From: Rana temporaria
Lineage: Eukaryota; Chordata; Amphibia; Anura; Ranidae
NCBI RefSeq assembly: GCF_905171775.1
Contig: NC_053499.1
Coordinates: forward strand, 26,228,526-26,292,525
Direction of reading: 5' to 3'
DNA: 64,000 nucleotides
In this document: piece by piece, positions 22,221 through 32,533 of the stretch
Layout: each line of letters starts with the position of its first letter
Position numbering within the stretch: the first letter of the stretch is position 1
Made by a program: the position numbers and the translations under genes
Notes under the pieces: model-generated
Databases searched by the model: none
The model's input: only the letters and a program-made list of their open reading frames with translations
Told to the model about the DNA's origin: nothing

Positions 22221-22402
22221 CCTTACATGTTACGCATCAAACTGCAGGTAAAAGAACCTTAGACCTAAAGAAACATCAGCAAACCTCCCTAGTTTGACTT
22301 TCATTAGATGTGCTGAATTAAGCATCAATATTGGTTGGACTCAGTAACTTGAAAACATTTTCTCTGGATAATTTATGTTTAAGCCCATTTGTTCCCTTTT
22401 AG

Positions 22403-22551
22403 GTGATAACATCAATTTTACTGCAAAGGTGAATGCCACCAACCTCATAAAGAAACCAGTGGCGAAATGGTTCAAAGGCAAATGGATGGACTTGTCTACT
22501 AAAGTTGGCAAACACCTACAGATCACAGAGACATATGATCGCAACACAAAA
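22403..22551 (+). CDS. mybpc3: mybpc3 exon 5: Ig domain C1, N-terminal half
   Basis: The exon is 149 nt, as in human, from acceptor CCCTTTTAG to donor AAA|GTAAGT (phase 1 in, phase 0 out). It encodes the central strands of C1, including the hallmark VAKWFKGKWMDLSTKVGKHL and the YDR motif. C1 is one of the domains that contact actin and myosin S2 in cardiac MyBP-C. Confidence 0.97.
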
Positions 22552-22762
22552 GTAAGTGGCCAGCGGAAGACTCTCTAAAGAATACATAGAGGTCTTACAG
22601 AGACCATTTGTGGTGGAGAACTAGGATGATCTGCAGTTTAAACAATAGTTTGAAGGAAAGGTAGGATATATTTTTAGTAAGTGATTATTTTTAGTTATTA
22701 TTGAAGCAACTTTAACATTACTATGAGCTTGTTGTTCCTTTTTTTTTTCTTATACTGTAGTA

Positions 22763-23249
22763 TTAAAGGGGATGTGCCACTAACAAAAAAAATATTAAAA
22801 GCCAGCAGCTACAAATACTGCAGCTGCTGACTTTTAATATTAGGACACTTACCTGTCCTGGAGTCCAGCGCCGTCCGCAGCAGAGGACGAGCGATCGCTC
22901 ATCACTCTGCTGCTCCCCCCGCCATCCTCAGTGAGGGAACCAGGAAGTGAAGCGCTCCGGCTTCACTACCCGGTTCCCTACGGCGTATGCGCGAGTTTCG
23001 CTGCGCCGCTGATTGGCTCCCGCTGTGCTCTGGGAGCCGAGTGTTCCCAGAGCACAACGGGGGGAGGACGGGAGGTGACGTTCTGCCCGCAGTAAACCCG
23101 AAACTGTGTGGCCGGAAGTGGGTGCAAATACCTGTCTTTAGACATGCATCTGCACCCCCCTCCCCCCTGAAAGGTGTCAAATGTGACACCGGAGGGAGGG
23201 AGGGTTCCGATCAGCGTGAGTTCCACTTTAGGGTGGAGCTCCGCTTTAA
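22763..23249. mobile_element. TTAA-flanked element (TTAAAGGGGATGTGCC)
   Basis: It is bounded by TTAA at both ends (TTAAAGGGGATG and GAGCTCCGCTTTAA). It contains the hairpin AAAAGCCAGCAGCTAC...GCAGCTGCTGACTTTT. A sibling at about 30187-30638 shares CTTTTAATAT, ACACTTACC and AAATGTGACACCGGAGG. It is non-coding. Confidence 0.65.
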
Positions 23250-23399
23250 ATGCAGGCATATGTAAATTGGCTTCTACAATGCCTCACAGGGGTTGAAGAA
23301 GTTAAAGAGACTAATTTTGTCCATTCAAGGCAAAGTGACAGTCATTTACTAGTCCATTCCAACCCACCTGTACTTACCTTTCCCCACACTCTCCCAACA

Positions 23400-23609
23400 C
23401 TCAATTCTTACTGAACAGCCATTGCAAGTATCCTGTTTTTCTGGATATATGGGAGCATATCACCTTCTCCCTTGACGCAATCACTCAGCCCCAGCACTGT
23501 TACGGGAGGGGGAGGATGCTAAGGTATTTAAAAAGATGGCAGTGCCACACTAATTAATACAGTCCATCTGCCACATTTAGTATCATCACAAGGAGATATG
23601 GTAATGGCA
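23400..23609 (+). mobile_element. Possible 5' continuation of L1-like fragment
   Basis: The bases just before the insertion at 23624 continue in frame with the LINE ORF beyond 24198 (AEWRYS...QMQRFF once the 14-bp duplication is collapsed). How far upstream the LINE extends is unclear; stops accumulate. Confidence 0.4.
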
Positions 23610-23623
23610 GAATGGAGATATAG

Positions 23624-24184
23624 AGAAAAGAAAGGAGGGCGCACCGACCTTGTGTATTACCGTATAAAACGGTTTTATTACATATATTAAAACAATGGTT
23701 ATACTCACAAAATGAGTTGTAAACAGCGCTTGACAGACAATACAACTGGTACACAGCAACGCCAGAAGAACACGGTGACAACACGGAAGAGGTGGTATCA
23801 AACCGGCGATATGGCTGACGCATTTCAGGGGCAAACCCAGGGTTCGCCCCTGAAACGTGTCAGGATTATAGCCGGTTTGATACCACCTCTTCCGTGTTGT
23901 CACCGTGTTCTTCTGGCGTTGCTGTGTACCAGTTGTATTGTCTGTCAAGCGCTGTTTACAACTCATTTTGTGAGTATAACCATTGTTTTAATATATGTAA
24001 TAAAACCCTTTTATACGGTAATACACAAGGTCGGTGCGCCCTCCTTTCTTTTCTCTTTTTTAGCCTTATGAATTCCCATGATTCTGAGGAGGGCTGCAAG
24101 ACCGTTGAATACACCCTGTAATTGGACCACGTTACCCTATAGCAGGAAATACCAGAGCGCAGGAGAATTTTTTGTCTGCTATTA
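23624..24184. mobile_element. Palindromic retroposon-like insertion with 14-bp target duplication
   Basis: Direct repeats GAATGGAGATATAG at 23610-23623 and 24185-24198 flank the insertion. Most of it (23624 to about 24057) is a near-perfect palindrome: the left arm starts AGAAAAGAAAGGAGGGCGCA and the right arm ends TGCGCCCTCCTTTCTTTTCT. Both strands therefore encode the same meaningless peptide. A 127-bp non-palindromic tail follows after TTTTTT. A 14-bp duplication is longer than DNA transposons make and fits target-primed retroposition. Confidence 0.75.
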
Positions 24185-24198
24185 GAATGGAGATATAG

Positions 24199-24799
24199 CC
24201 AGATGCAACGTTTTTTTAGACGATTAGACCCTCAAGTAAGAACTTTGAATTCCCTAACTATATTCAAAAAAACATGTAGAAAGATAACAAACCTGGACCA
24301 CTTACTGTCACAAATGTATAAAATAATATGTAGTGAACAGAATAAAACAACCCCCTACTTTATCAAAGAATGGGAAAAAGAACTAGGATGCAGATTCCCC
24401 CCATTACAACTAAAACAAATTATCACAATTACACAAGCCACATCCACAAGCTCAGCCATTCAGGACATGGCATATAAGTTCTTGGTAAGATGGTACCGCA
24501 CCCCGGTGCGATTAGCTCAAATATATCCAACAAGAGATGACCGATGTTGGAGGGGGTGCGGGGAGCAGGGAACATACCTCCACATTTGGTGGGCATGTCC
24601 AGGGATAAGAATCTTTTGGGAGGAAGTGGCGCCATGGATCAGGAAAATGTCTGAGGAAACAATAGAGTTTACACCGTTACAATTCCTGTTCCATGGAACC
24701 ACAAGAGCTTTAAAAACTTATAAAAATAGCATTGTACCACATTTATTAAATGCGGGCAAAAGATTAATACCAAGGTATTGCAGGTATATGCCGTCGTAA
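24199..24799 (+). mobile_element. L1-like LINE ORF2 C-terminal fragment
   Basis: An open frame of about 198 codons encodes the C-terminal part of an L1-clade ORF2 protein. It includes RWYRTPVRLAQIYPTRDDRC, then WRGCGEQGTYLHIWWACPGI and RIFWEEVAPWI. The C-x(3)-C...H...C cluster with HIWWxCP is the usual Cys/His motif downstream of L1 reverse transcriptase. The polymerase core is absent. The frame ends by running into a trace of the 700-bp TIR element (24785-24820, CCGTCGTAAGTCTTTCTGAA). Confidence 0.8.
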
Positions 24800-25064
24800 G
24801 TCTTTCTGAATCCGGATAATTCTGAGATGGAGCAAAAAGTAAAACCGATAGGTAGCACTGCAAAGCTCTAAGGAAAGTCTGCCTATGGGATCAGCAAACA
24901 TGGCTGCCCCCTTACACATACATAATTATGAAGTACAGATACAAAGTAAGGTTTTAAAATAGAAGCAGACACTGATAAAATTATATATAGCAAAGTAAAG
25001 TTTAATGAAAACCACTCCTAAGTAAAGGATCTCCTGTTCACTGTCTTCTTGTTTTCTTATCCAG

Positions 25065-25182
25065 ATTTATACCTTTGAAATACACATTATCAAGGCCAAG
25101 ACCACATATGCGGGAGGCTACCGCTGTGAAGTATCCAGCAAGGACAAATTTGACAGCTGCAATTTCAATCTGAATGTTAATG
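25065..25182 (+). CDS. mybpc3: mybpc3 exon 6: Ig domain C1, C-terminal half
   Basis: The exon is 118 nt, as in human, from acceptor TTTTCTTATCCAG to donor G|GTACTG (phase 0 in, phase 1 out). It encodes the last strands of C1 with the Ig-fold tyrosine and cysteine in AGGYRCEVSSKDKFDSCNFN. The CEVS(S/T)KDKFD block is almost invariant in cardiac MyBP-C. The next codon is split with exon 7. Confidence 0.97.
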
Positions 25183-25419
25183 GTACTGCCATAAATCCGG
25201 TGTTCAATTATGCTTTCATATTTAAAACGTTTTTTTATCATAAACTGGTTTATGACTGCCTACAATGGAACCACAGCAAGAAAAAAGGCGTGATCAGTAA
25301 TGTTGAACAGAGGTAGTAGGGATTGTGGTCAGATTTTCATATAGGCAATATTATATATAGAAAACAAGTAAATCCAGAGTGAGCAAACTATGCCTTTCAA
25401 CTTCTCAACTCCAAGAGTA

Positions 25420-25836
25420 AAGCCTCATACACACGATCGGATATCTGATGGAATCTAATCCGATGGATTTTTTCGTCGGATATCCGATGAAGCTGATTTT
25501 CATCAGTCTTGCCTACACACCATCAGTCAAAAATCCGACCGTGCCAAAACGCCTCAACGTAAAACACTACGACGTGCTGAGAAAAATGAAGTTCAATGCT
25601 TCCGAGCATGCGTCAACTTGATTCTGAGCATGCGTGGATTTTTGACAGATGGACTTCCACACAGACGATCGTTTTTTTCTATCGTTTTTTTATCCATAGG
25701 AAAAATGTATAACATGTTCTATATTTTTTCACCAATGGAAAACAAACCGATGGGGCGCACACACGATCAGTTTGTTCGATGAAAACAGTCCAGCGGTCTG
25801 TTTTCATCGGACAAACCGATCATGTGTACAGGGCTT
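25420..25836. mobile_element. GTACACACG-end MITE, copy 3
   Basis: Ends AAGCCTCATACACACGATCG and CGATCATGTGTACAGGGCTT are flanked by TA on both sides. Inner blocks are TATCCGATGAAGCTGATTTT and GTTCAATGCTTCCGAGCATG, the latter shared with the copies at 38950 and 43082. It lies in intron 6. Confidence 0.8.
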
Positions 25837-25838
25837 TA

Positions 25839-26277
25839 GAGTCAGGGTATTATGAACAAATCAAAATGGTACTCCCCAGAGGCCATATAAATAATTGCTC
25901 AGAATCAAACAGGTTCTTTATAGCTACATAGTTAGTCTGGTTGAAAAAAGACCATCTAGTTCCACCAATTTATACTAGAAGCTGTAAAAATGTGGAATAG
26001 TCCTCTCAGTAGATTGTGTCAAAAAAGTACTGGGTTTCCAACTGCACAAAATATAAATGGCTACAAATATTTTTATACGAAATAACAATGTAGAAAACTG
26101 ATCCAGGGAGTGTCCATTGAGGACCAGTATGTTTTTTTTCAACCTGTTACAGCAAATTGAACCATGCTATATAACGGTTTATTCACAACAGCCACTGCAC
26201 TACAACGCAGCGTCTGATGTGTGGTGGGATCTAGCTTGATAAATGCAGTCTTGATGCACAGAGATGCACAGCACTGT
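25839..26277. other. Intron 6 sequence with a short repeat fragment
   Basis: Bases 25918-25990 (AGCTACATAGTTAGTCTGGT, TGAAAAAAGACCATCTAGTT) resemble a common anuran dispersed repeat. The remainder is unassigned. Confidence 0.45.
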
Positions 26278-27096
26278 TCACACAGTGACCACGGCCGCGG
26301 GACTCGCGGACCCGATCGCCGCTGGAGTCCCACGATCGGTCCCCGGAGCTGAAGAACGGGGAGAGCTGTGTGTAAACACAGCTTCCCCGTTCTTCACTGT
26401 GGCGCCGTGATCGATCGTGTGTTCCCTTATATAGGGAATAACAATCGATGATGTCACACCTACAGCCACACCCCCCTACAGTTAGAAACAGACATGAGGT
26501 CACACATAACCCCATCAGCGCCCCCTTGTGGTTAACTCCCAAACTGCAATTGTCATTTTCACAGTAAACAATGCATGTTTTGCTGTGAAAATGACAATGG
26601 TCCCAAAAATGTGTCAAAATTGTCTGAAGTGTCCGCCATAATGTCGCTCTCACAAAAAATCGCTGATCACCGCCATTAGTAGTAAAAAAAAAAAAAATAA
26701 TAAAAATGCAATAAAACTATCCCCTATTTTGTAAACGCTATAAATTTTCCACAAACCAACCAATAAACGCTTATTAAACGTATCGGCCTAAACTGAGGGA
26801 AAAAAAAATGTTATATATATTTTTGGGGGATATTTATTATAGCAAAAAGTAAAAAATATTGAATTTTTTTCAAAATTGTCGCTCTACTTTTGTTTATAGC
26901 GCAAAAAATTAAAACCGCAGAGGTGATCAAATACCACCAAAAGAAAGCTCTATTTGTGGGAAAAAAAGGACGCCAAATTTGTTTGGGAGCCACGTCGCAC
27001 GACCGCGCAATTGTCAGTTAAAGCGACGCCGTGCCGAATCGCAAAAACTGGCTGGGTCCTTTAGCTGCCTAAAGGTCCGGGTCTTAAGTGGTTAAT
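26278..27096 (+). mobile_element. Ranid repeat ending TTAAGTGGTTAA, copy 4 (uninterrupted)
   Basis: This is the cleanest copy of the family, without nested elements. Blocks in order are CGGTCCCCGGAGCTGAAGAA, ACAGTTAGAAACAGACATG, GTGTCCGCCATAATGTCGC, CAACCAATAAACGCTTATT, TATTATAGCAAAAAGTAAA, AATACCACCAAAAGAAAGCT and GGTCCGGGTCTTAAGTGGTT. Inner fold-back CACAGTAAACAATGCATG.../TTTGCTGTGAAAATGAC is present. It serves as an empty-site reference for the interrupted copies. No ORF was recognised. Confidence 0.75.
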
Positions 27097-27314
27097 TGTT
27101 GGTTGATGGACATTTTCAGCCAAAGTAACTATATAGTGGAAATGATGTGTCAAACAAGAGTCAACGGCTCAGGAAGGTTTAGCGGTTTATGGGGATTTAC
27201 CAAAGTTTCCATCAACTGTATTAGATGAAATTCATACATGTACTATTAATATTTTATTCCACTTGTACATCCTTCCTTATGCCAATATTTTCTTCCCCTT
27301 TTTTCTCTGCGTAG

Positions 27315-27363
27315 AAGCCTCAAATGCAGGAGACATTGATATCCGTGCTGCATTCAAGCGGAC
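27315..27363 (+). CDS. mybpc3: mybpc3 exon 7: start of M-domain, first PKA site basic residues
   Basis: The exon is 49 nt, the same length as human exon 7, from acceptor TCTCTGCGTAG to donor AC|GTAAGT (phase 1 in, phase 2 out). It encodes EASNAGDIDIRAAFKRT, matching the human M-domain entry GDLDLLSAFRRT. The final KRT supplies the basic residues and the split Thr before the first phosphorylated serine, which is encoded at the start of exon 8. The site therefore reads KRTS in frog (human RRTS). Confidence 0.95.
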
Positions 27364-27666
27364 GTAAGTATCTGCCCTAAATACATTTCTGTTTTACTGT
27401 CTGATTGAAGCTACAACAGGAGAGTGAGTGCCTGTTAGTTGAATGTGGCAGCTAAGAGTTATTTTGTTAAAGAATAAAAAAATGGATATAGTCAGGGTAG
27501 TATATTAGTAATATTCTGAATGAGTTCTAGAAAAAGACTAATTTAAAACATAATTAGGGGATGGAGGTTGGCTAATATCAATAGGAGAGCCCTTATCATG
27601 ATACCCAGGTTGCCATGCATGGTCGTGCTAAGAGTGTGCAGGTTAAAGGAATATGTCAGGCAAAAC

Positions 27667-28576
27667 CAGGGCCGATCCTAGGGTCACAGACGCCTGGGTG
27701 CAGAAATATTTCTGGTGCCCCCACATGGGTGGGGTCATCTTACTAACTCCTCCCCTTTACAAATGTTTCTATGGCTACGACTCAAACACAGAGATGCTCC
27801 CCTAAGAAGTCTTCATAAGTGTCCCCCATCAGAGCCCCCCACAGCAGGTGTCCCCCATCAGAGCCCCCCACAGCAGGTGTCCCCCATCAGAACCCCCCCA
27901 CAGCAGGTGTCCCCCATCAGAACCCCCCCACAGCAGGTGTCCCCCATCAGAGCCCCCCACAGCAGGTGTCCCCCATTAGAGCCCCCCCACAGTAGGTGTC
28001 CCCCATAAGAGCCCCCCACAGCAGGTGTCCCCATTAGAGCCCCCCACATCAGATGTCCTCATAGATCAGTACTTGTCCAATAGATCCCTGTAGCTGGGAG
28101 CAGAAGCACATTACAGAGGGGCGGGGTATACGTGGCATCTTTGGTTACTTAGAGAGTGACACTCGGAGAGCATTTCTGGGAGTGCACGGGATGATTGGCA
28201 GCAGCTCCGGCCAACCCAGAAGCCTCTCATCACACTGCCTATGGGAGAAGAGCCGACACACGCAGAGGGGGCGGGGCAGACTGGAGACTGCTCCATGCAC
28301 ACCGGACAGAATTAATTAGTGGAGCCTAGTGCCGGAACATGTTCCGGTACTAGGCTCCGCTGTGGTACCCAGACTGGGACAGCGGGAGGTATGCGCTCTT
28401 GTCAGTTGCCAGCGGAGAGAGCAATCGGGATGGGGAAACGCAGCACCCGCTACATGCGCTTCGCCTCTGGACACAGACAAGGAGGAGGGAGGGGAGCACT
28501 TTGGCGCTTCAGCGCCCCCACCTCTGAGGCGCCTGGGTGCGGAGCACCCCGTGCACCCTGCCTAGGATCGGCCCTG
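27667..28576. mobile_element. Non-autonomous hAT element, CAGGGCCGATCCTAGG ends
   Basis: Perfect 16-bp ends CAGGGCCGATCCTAGG are flanked by a perfect 8-bp duplication GGCAAAAC (27659-27666 and 28577-28584). It is 910 bp and contains a minisatellite (27815-28066). Subterminal GGCGCCTGGGTGC-type repeats occur on both sides. It lies in intron 7. Confidence 0.92.
27815..28066. repeat. Minisatellite, about 27-29-bp unit
   Basis: Eight or nine copies of CCCCCACAGCAGGTGTCCCC-ATCAGAG with small variants lie in tandem. The array lies inside a hAT element. The regular ORF across it reflects the repeat, not a gene. The units abut without unique spacers, so it is not a CRISPR array. Confidence 0.9.
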
Positions 28577-28752
28577 GGCAAAACCCCAAACTTAATAAAA
28601 GATTTGTAAAGGGAAAATGTACTGTATGTATGTGTGTTTGCTTTTATTTTTTGGATACAATTTTATAGGGTAAAAAAATAAATAAAATTGGTAACATTTT
28701 TAAAGCTGGCTTACACTATTAGAATTTTGTTTAAAATATTTTACTTCAAAGT

Positions 28753-29233
28753 GGAGGTTCACCCGGAAATGACAATTTTTAAGAATAGATTGATGCTCAT
28801 TTTGTCTAGGGGAATCGGGTAGTTTTTTTTAAATCGAAGCCGTACTTACCGTTTTAGAGATACATCTTCTCCGCCGCTTCCGGGTATGGGCTGCGGGACT
28901 GGGCGTTCCTTCTTGATTGACAGGCTTCCGACGGTCGCATCTATCGCGTCACGATTTTCCAAAAGTAGCCGAACGTCGGTGCGCAGGTGCCGTATAGAGC
29001 CGCATCGACGTTCGGCTTCTTTCGGCTACTCGTGACGCGATGTATGCAACCGTCGGAAGCCTGTCGGAAGACTGTCAATCAAGAAGGAACGCCCAGCCGA
29101 AGACCATACCCGGAAGCGGCGGAGAAGATCGCTCTCTAAAACGGTAAGTACTGCTTCGTTTTTAAAAAAAATACCCGATTCCTCTTCACAAAACGAGCGT
29201 GAATCTAATCTTAAATTTTTTTTTAGGGTGAAC
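28753..29233. repeat. Palindromic element, about 480 bp
   Basis: Left blocks GTGGAGGTTCACCC, TACTTACCGTTTTAGAGA, CGGGTATGG, GCGTTCCTTCTTGATTGACA, GGCTTCCGACGGT, CGCGTCACGA and AGCCGAACGTCG recur inverted at the right. The loop is near 28990. It is a fold-back MITE with no obvious target duplication. Confidence 0.75.
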
Positions 29234-29603
29234 ATTTATTCTATTTTCTAATGAATAGTGCGGTCAAATCGCCATTTTTTTTGACCGCAGTGATGAGAAC
29301 ATTAGAAGAAGCGGTATGGAATTTTTTTTTTAAAGGAATGTTTTTCTAAAAGTCCATGTGGTTTTCATTTAGGAAAGTCCAATCATTCCAAAATTACAAA
29401 TTTTGAAGTACTTTCAAACAACATTTGTCAAGTCATCAGATGTACTCAGAATTTTTTTATACGAATGTTCCTAATTGTGTTGTAGCTTGTCTATCCAAAC
29501 TGTTGAGACAATATTTTCTAGGGGCATTGTTGGGGAAAAAAGGGGTAATTTATAAGTGTAATTCAATACATGTATATCTCTAAAACTTGTCTGATACATC
29601 CAG
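29234..29603. other. Intron 7, sequence before exon 8
   Basis: AT-rich intron sequence without a recognised repeat. The acceptor of exon 8 follows a mixed tract (CTCTAAAACTTGTCTGATACA). Confidence 0.4.
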
Positions 29604-29645
29604 GAGCATAGTAGGACCAGCAAGAAGGAGGATATCCATCGCCAG
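29604..29645 (+). CDS. mybpc3: mybpc3 exon 8: M-domain phosphorylation motif (RRRIS)
   Basis: This is a 42-nt exon after acceptor ACATCCAG, with donor CAG|GTAGAC and phase 2 at both ends, so it fits exactly between exons 7 and 9. Read in frame from the split Thr it gives T-SIVGPARRRISIA-S. The RRRIS element corresponds to the human RRIS phosphorylation site, and the leading S to the human RRTS site. The exon is four codons longer than in human (30 nt), which places an extra SIA before the last serine. The small size makes the call depend on frame closure and the motif; both hold. Confidence 0.88.
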
Positions 29646-29927
29646 GTAGACAAACTTTGCTCCAGCAACATTTCTAAAATTTCTCAATGAATGTCTTCCT
29701 AATAAAAAAATAAATAAAAAAATCTGCCCTTATAATGAAACTGGGGGTAGAGGCAGAAAGGCTAGAATGATCCTGCCCTTTTAAAGTAGAACCCTGCTAA
29801 ACACTTTTTATATCCAATCTGCCCACTTAATGCTACCAAGCAATTTCTGAAAATGACTATTCTTTGTGAAAAAAAATGATTGATTATGGTTTGCATTGTG
29901 CACATGTAGCGAGGCATGGGGTGTTAT

Positions 29928-30183
29928 TTACTAAAGCTGGAGAGTGCAAGATCTGGTGCAACTCTCCACAGAAACCAATCAGCTTTCAGGTTTCATTATC
30001 AAAGCTTTAGGGCCCTTCCGTCCGTTGCGGATGAAAACGGGACATACATTGGTCCCTATGTGATTACGGGTGTCAGCGGATGACCATCCGCTGACACCCG
30101 TAATCGTCCGCCTCCGCAAAGATCCGCACTTGCGGACGGAAGAAAATCCTATTTTTCTTCCGTCTGCCAGATCGGATGAACAC
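29928..30183. repeat. Two adjoining repeat fragments
   Basis: Bases 29928-30002 (TTTACTAAAGCTGGAGAGTG, CAATCAGCTTTCAGG) match a widespread anuran repeat motif. Bases 30010-30182 are a small fold-back with TGTCAGCGGATGACCATCCG in the centre and ends CTTCCGTCC/GGACGGAAG. Confidence 0.5.
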
Positions 30184-30186
30184 GGA

Positions 30187-30638
30187 TATTAAAAGTCAGC
30201 AGCTACAAGTACTGCAGCGGCTGACTTTTAATATATGGACACTTACCAGTCCAGGGCGCCCGCGATGTCCTCACCCAAAGCCGATCTGTCTCTCGGCTCA
30301 CGGGTGGTGGTGTCGCCATCTTCGGTAAGGGAATCAGGAAGTGAAGCTTCGTGGCTTCACTTCCTGATTCCCTACTGCGCATGCGCGAGTCACCCTTACG
30401 CGATTTCACTGGTCCCTACTGTCTTCTGGGACCTGTGCATCTCCCAGAAGACAGAGGGGGGGAACAGAGGAGGGGCCAGACATGGCGTAGATTGTCGATC
30501 TATACCCGGAAGTGGAAGCAAATACCTGGATTACACAGGTATCTGCTCCCCCCCCCCCCGAAAGGTACCAAATGTGACACCGGAGGGGGGGGGATCCAAA
30601 AAGCGTAAGTTCCATTTTTGGGTGGAACTCCACTTTAA
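30187..30638. mobile_element. TTAA-type element, sibling of 22763-23249
   Basis: It shares the hairpin AAAAGTCAGCAGCTAC...GCAGCGGCTGACTTTT, then ATGGACACTTACC, ACCTGTGCATCTCCCAGAAG and AAATGTGACACCGGAGG, and the right end GGTGGAACTCCACTTTAA. The left TTAA end is degraded. Confidence 0.6.
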
Positions 30639-30685
30639 GATCTCTGTACAAGGGTGGCTCCCATCAGCACAAAAGGGTTAAATTA

Positions 30686-30905
30686 ATTCCTGTTGATCCT
30701 GCCATGAAGGTACTTTTTCCTGTTGTGGGGCGAAAACTGTCTCTCTTGTGCTTCTGTATTTTCACCCTGTGACGTGCAGCCCTGGTAGACGCTATAAGTG
30801 GCTGTGCCAACACATAACTACATGGGAATCATCCACCATTCATTGTCAGGAAGCCAGTCCAAAGCCTTGACATGCAGCTGATGCTTGAGCAAATGCAAGT
30901 CTCGT
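30686..30905. repeat. Diverged dispersed repeat, related to 41433-41645
   Basis: Shared order of blocks: TCCTGTTGATCCTGCCATGA / TCCTGTTATGAAGG, ACTGTCT...TGTGCTTCTGTATTTTCACC / TGTGCTCCTGCATTGTCACC, GTGCAGCCCTGGTAGACG / ATGCACCCCTGGTGAAGA, AGCAAATGCAAGT / AGCAAGTGCAAGT. No class was assigned. Confidence 0.5.
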
Positions 30906-31604
30906 TCAATTTTCTAGCCTGCACTAAAAAAATTATATTGGCTACCATGGGCGATACCAGTGATAGTGAAATATGGGGGTTATGTATGATTGGTGTAAAC
31001 CTGGAATCAGTATCAGGGCAGATTTTTTCACTCATTAGGAAGACTGCTTTTCATTGCCATTGGGATAGTTGCTGAGCAAATGATTATCCAGAATTCTATG
31101 TAAGCTGTCATGGAAGATCTGCTGCTGTATTCAGACTTCCGATGCAAACAAATTCTGTGATACTGGTCGGAGACCATGTGTTTCTAATACACCTGACACT
31201 TCATGAATCCCTGCAATACTGAGCTTGTCACTTGTTTTCTGCCTTCCTAAGACTCTGATCCATCCAATGCATGTACAGCGTGTCCCCTGTGCACACAGCA
31301 CAATGTATAGAATTTATGGCACTCTAATTCTTGAAGGCTTGTGTTACACCTGTCACTCAAAGATTAATGTTTCCCTGCAATGTCTATATATTACCACATG
31401 CTATGTCTGATTCTTGCTGCACCAGCACATTTCACAGTTTGTGTATGACTTTAGCAACCCGGTGTATAGAAAACAGTATAGAACATGATGTTTTTTTGGA
31501 ATTGATTGTACAGATATACATATTGCCACACCCCACACACATGTACAATTACACCACACACATGTGATATACATGTGTATATATACAGTATATACATAGA
31601 TAGA
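30906..31604. other. Intron 8 sequence, nothing recognised
   Basis: Several short ORFs without family features, and CACACATGTA-type low-complexity sequence near 31535-31600. Confidence 0.4.
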
Positions 31605-31925
31605 TACAGTATCTCACAAAAGTGAGTACACCCCTCACATTTTTGTAAATATTTTATTTTATCGTTTCATGTGACAACACTGAAGAAATGACACTACATT
31701 ACACTATGGGGCTTTGTGATCTGACTCTCCTGGTGTGCCATATATATATAGTATCTCACACAAATGAGTACACCCCTCAAATTTTTGTAAATATTTTATT
31801 ATATCTTTTTTTCATGTGACAACACTGAAGACACTTTGCTACAATGTAAAGTAGTGAGTGTACAGCTTGTTTAACAGTGTAAATTTGCTGTCTACTCAAA
31901 ATAACTCAACACACAGCCATCTGCA
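31605..31925. mobile_element. Tc1-like terminal sequences, two tandem starts
   Basis: CAGTATCTCACAAAAGTGAG...TACACCCCTCACATTTTTGT at 31610 is repeated as AGTATCTCACACAAATGAGT...TACACCCCTCAAATTTTTGT at 31750. The longer second copy continues through GTGACAACACTGAAGACAC and GTGAGTGTACAGCTTG. This is the typical terminus of a Tc1-like transposon family, but no transposase follows. Confidence 0.55.
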
Positions 31926-32450
31926 AATGCAGCCTGTGCAGGGATGCTTTCTCACCTTCTTGCCAATGTTAGCTAGGTGTGGAGACTGACTGGGGAGCTG
32001 GGAGGAAGTGATGTTTTTGCAGGAGACAGCTTCGTCTCCAGCTAACATCATTCAATCCTGCAGCAGTATACGGAACATCAGGGCAGAGTGTGGGAAAGCC
32101 AGTGGAGTTTTAGGAAGCCAGAAGAGAGTAAAGAACCCAGCGGCCATGGCTGCACTCTAGACGGCAGTGTGCCCTAAGTGGCTGCCTAGTTCACCAAGCC
32201 GTAGTGTCAGACTTGATGATGAATATGTGTTATCTTCACATGCCATCAGAATTTCTATTTTTTATTGCCAATGGGACCCCCCTTTAACCCCCAGGCCCCA
32301 TAGCAGCTGTATGGGCTACTAGGACAATTGTTATGCCACTGCACCACACAGGGACAAATACGACATACTGTATATAAACATCACACCTACACAAAGATAC
32401 AACACAATTACTGCTGCGGAAACGTGAAAATCGTTTAGAAAAATGCTCTG
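31926..32450. other. Intron 8 sequence, nothing recognised
   Basis: Contains an inverted pair CAGCTAACATCATTCAATCC / TGCCAATGTTAGCTAGG region of low confidence. No gene. Confidence 0.35.
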
Positions 32451-32533
32451 GAGCCTACACACGATCGTTTTTAATTACCAATTAAAAAAATTGCATTTTC
32501 TCATCATGAAAAGCGGTCATGTGTACGCGGCAT
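32451..32533. mobile_element. Short GTACACACG-end MITE, copy 4
   Basis: The ends are GAGCCTACACACGATCG and CGGTCATGTGTACGCGGC, with TTAATTACCAATTAA in the middle. It is only about 83 bp. Confidence 0.55.

Noticed and set aside
23586..24071. Two similar ORFs of 126 and 119 codons on opposite strands as a duplicated gene
   Set aside because: They are the two arms of one palindrome, so the identical peptide start is a necessary consequence of inverted symmetry.
27815..28066. Regularly spaced repeats resembling a CRISPR array
   Set aside because: The units are tandem, without unique spacers, in a vertebrate intron inside a hAT element. It is a minisatellite.
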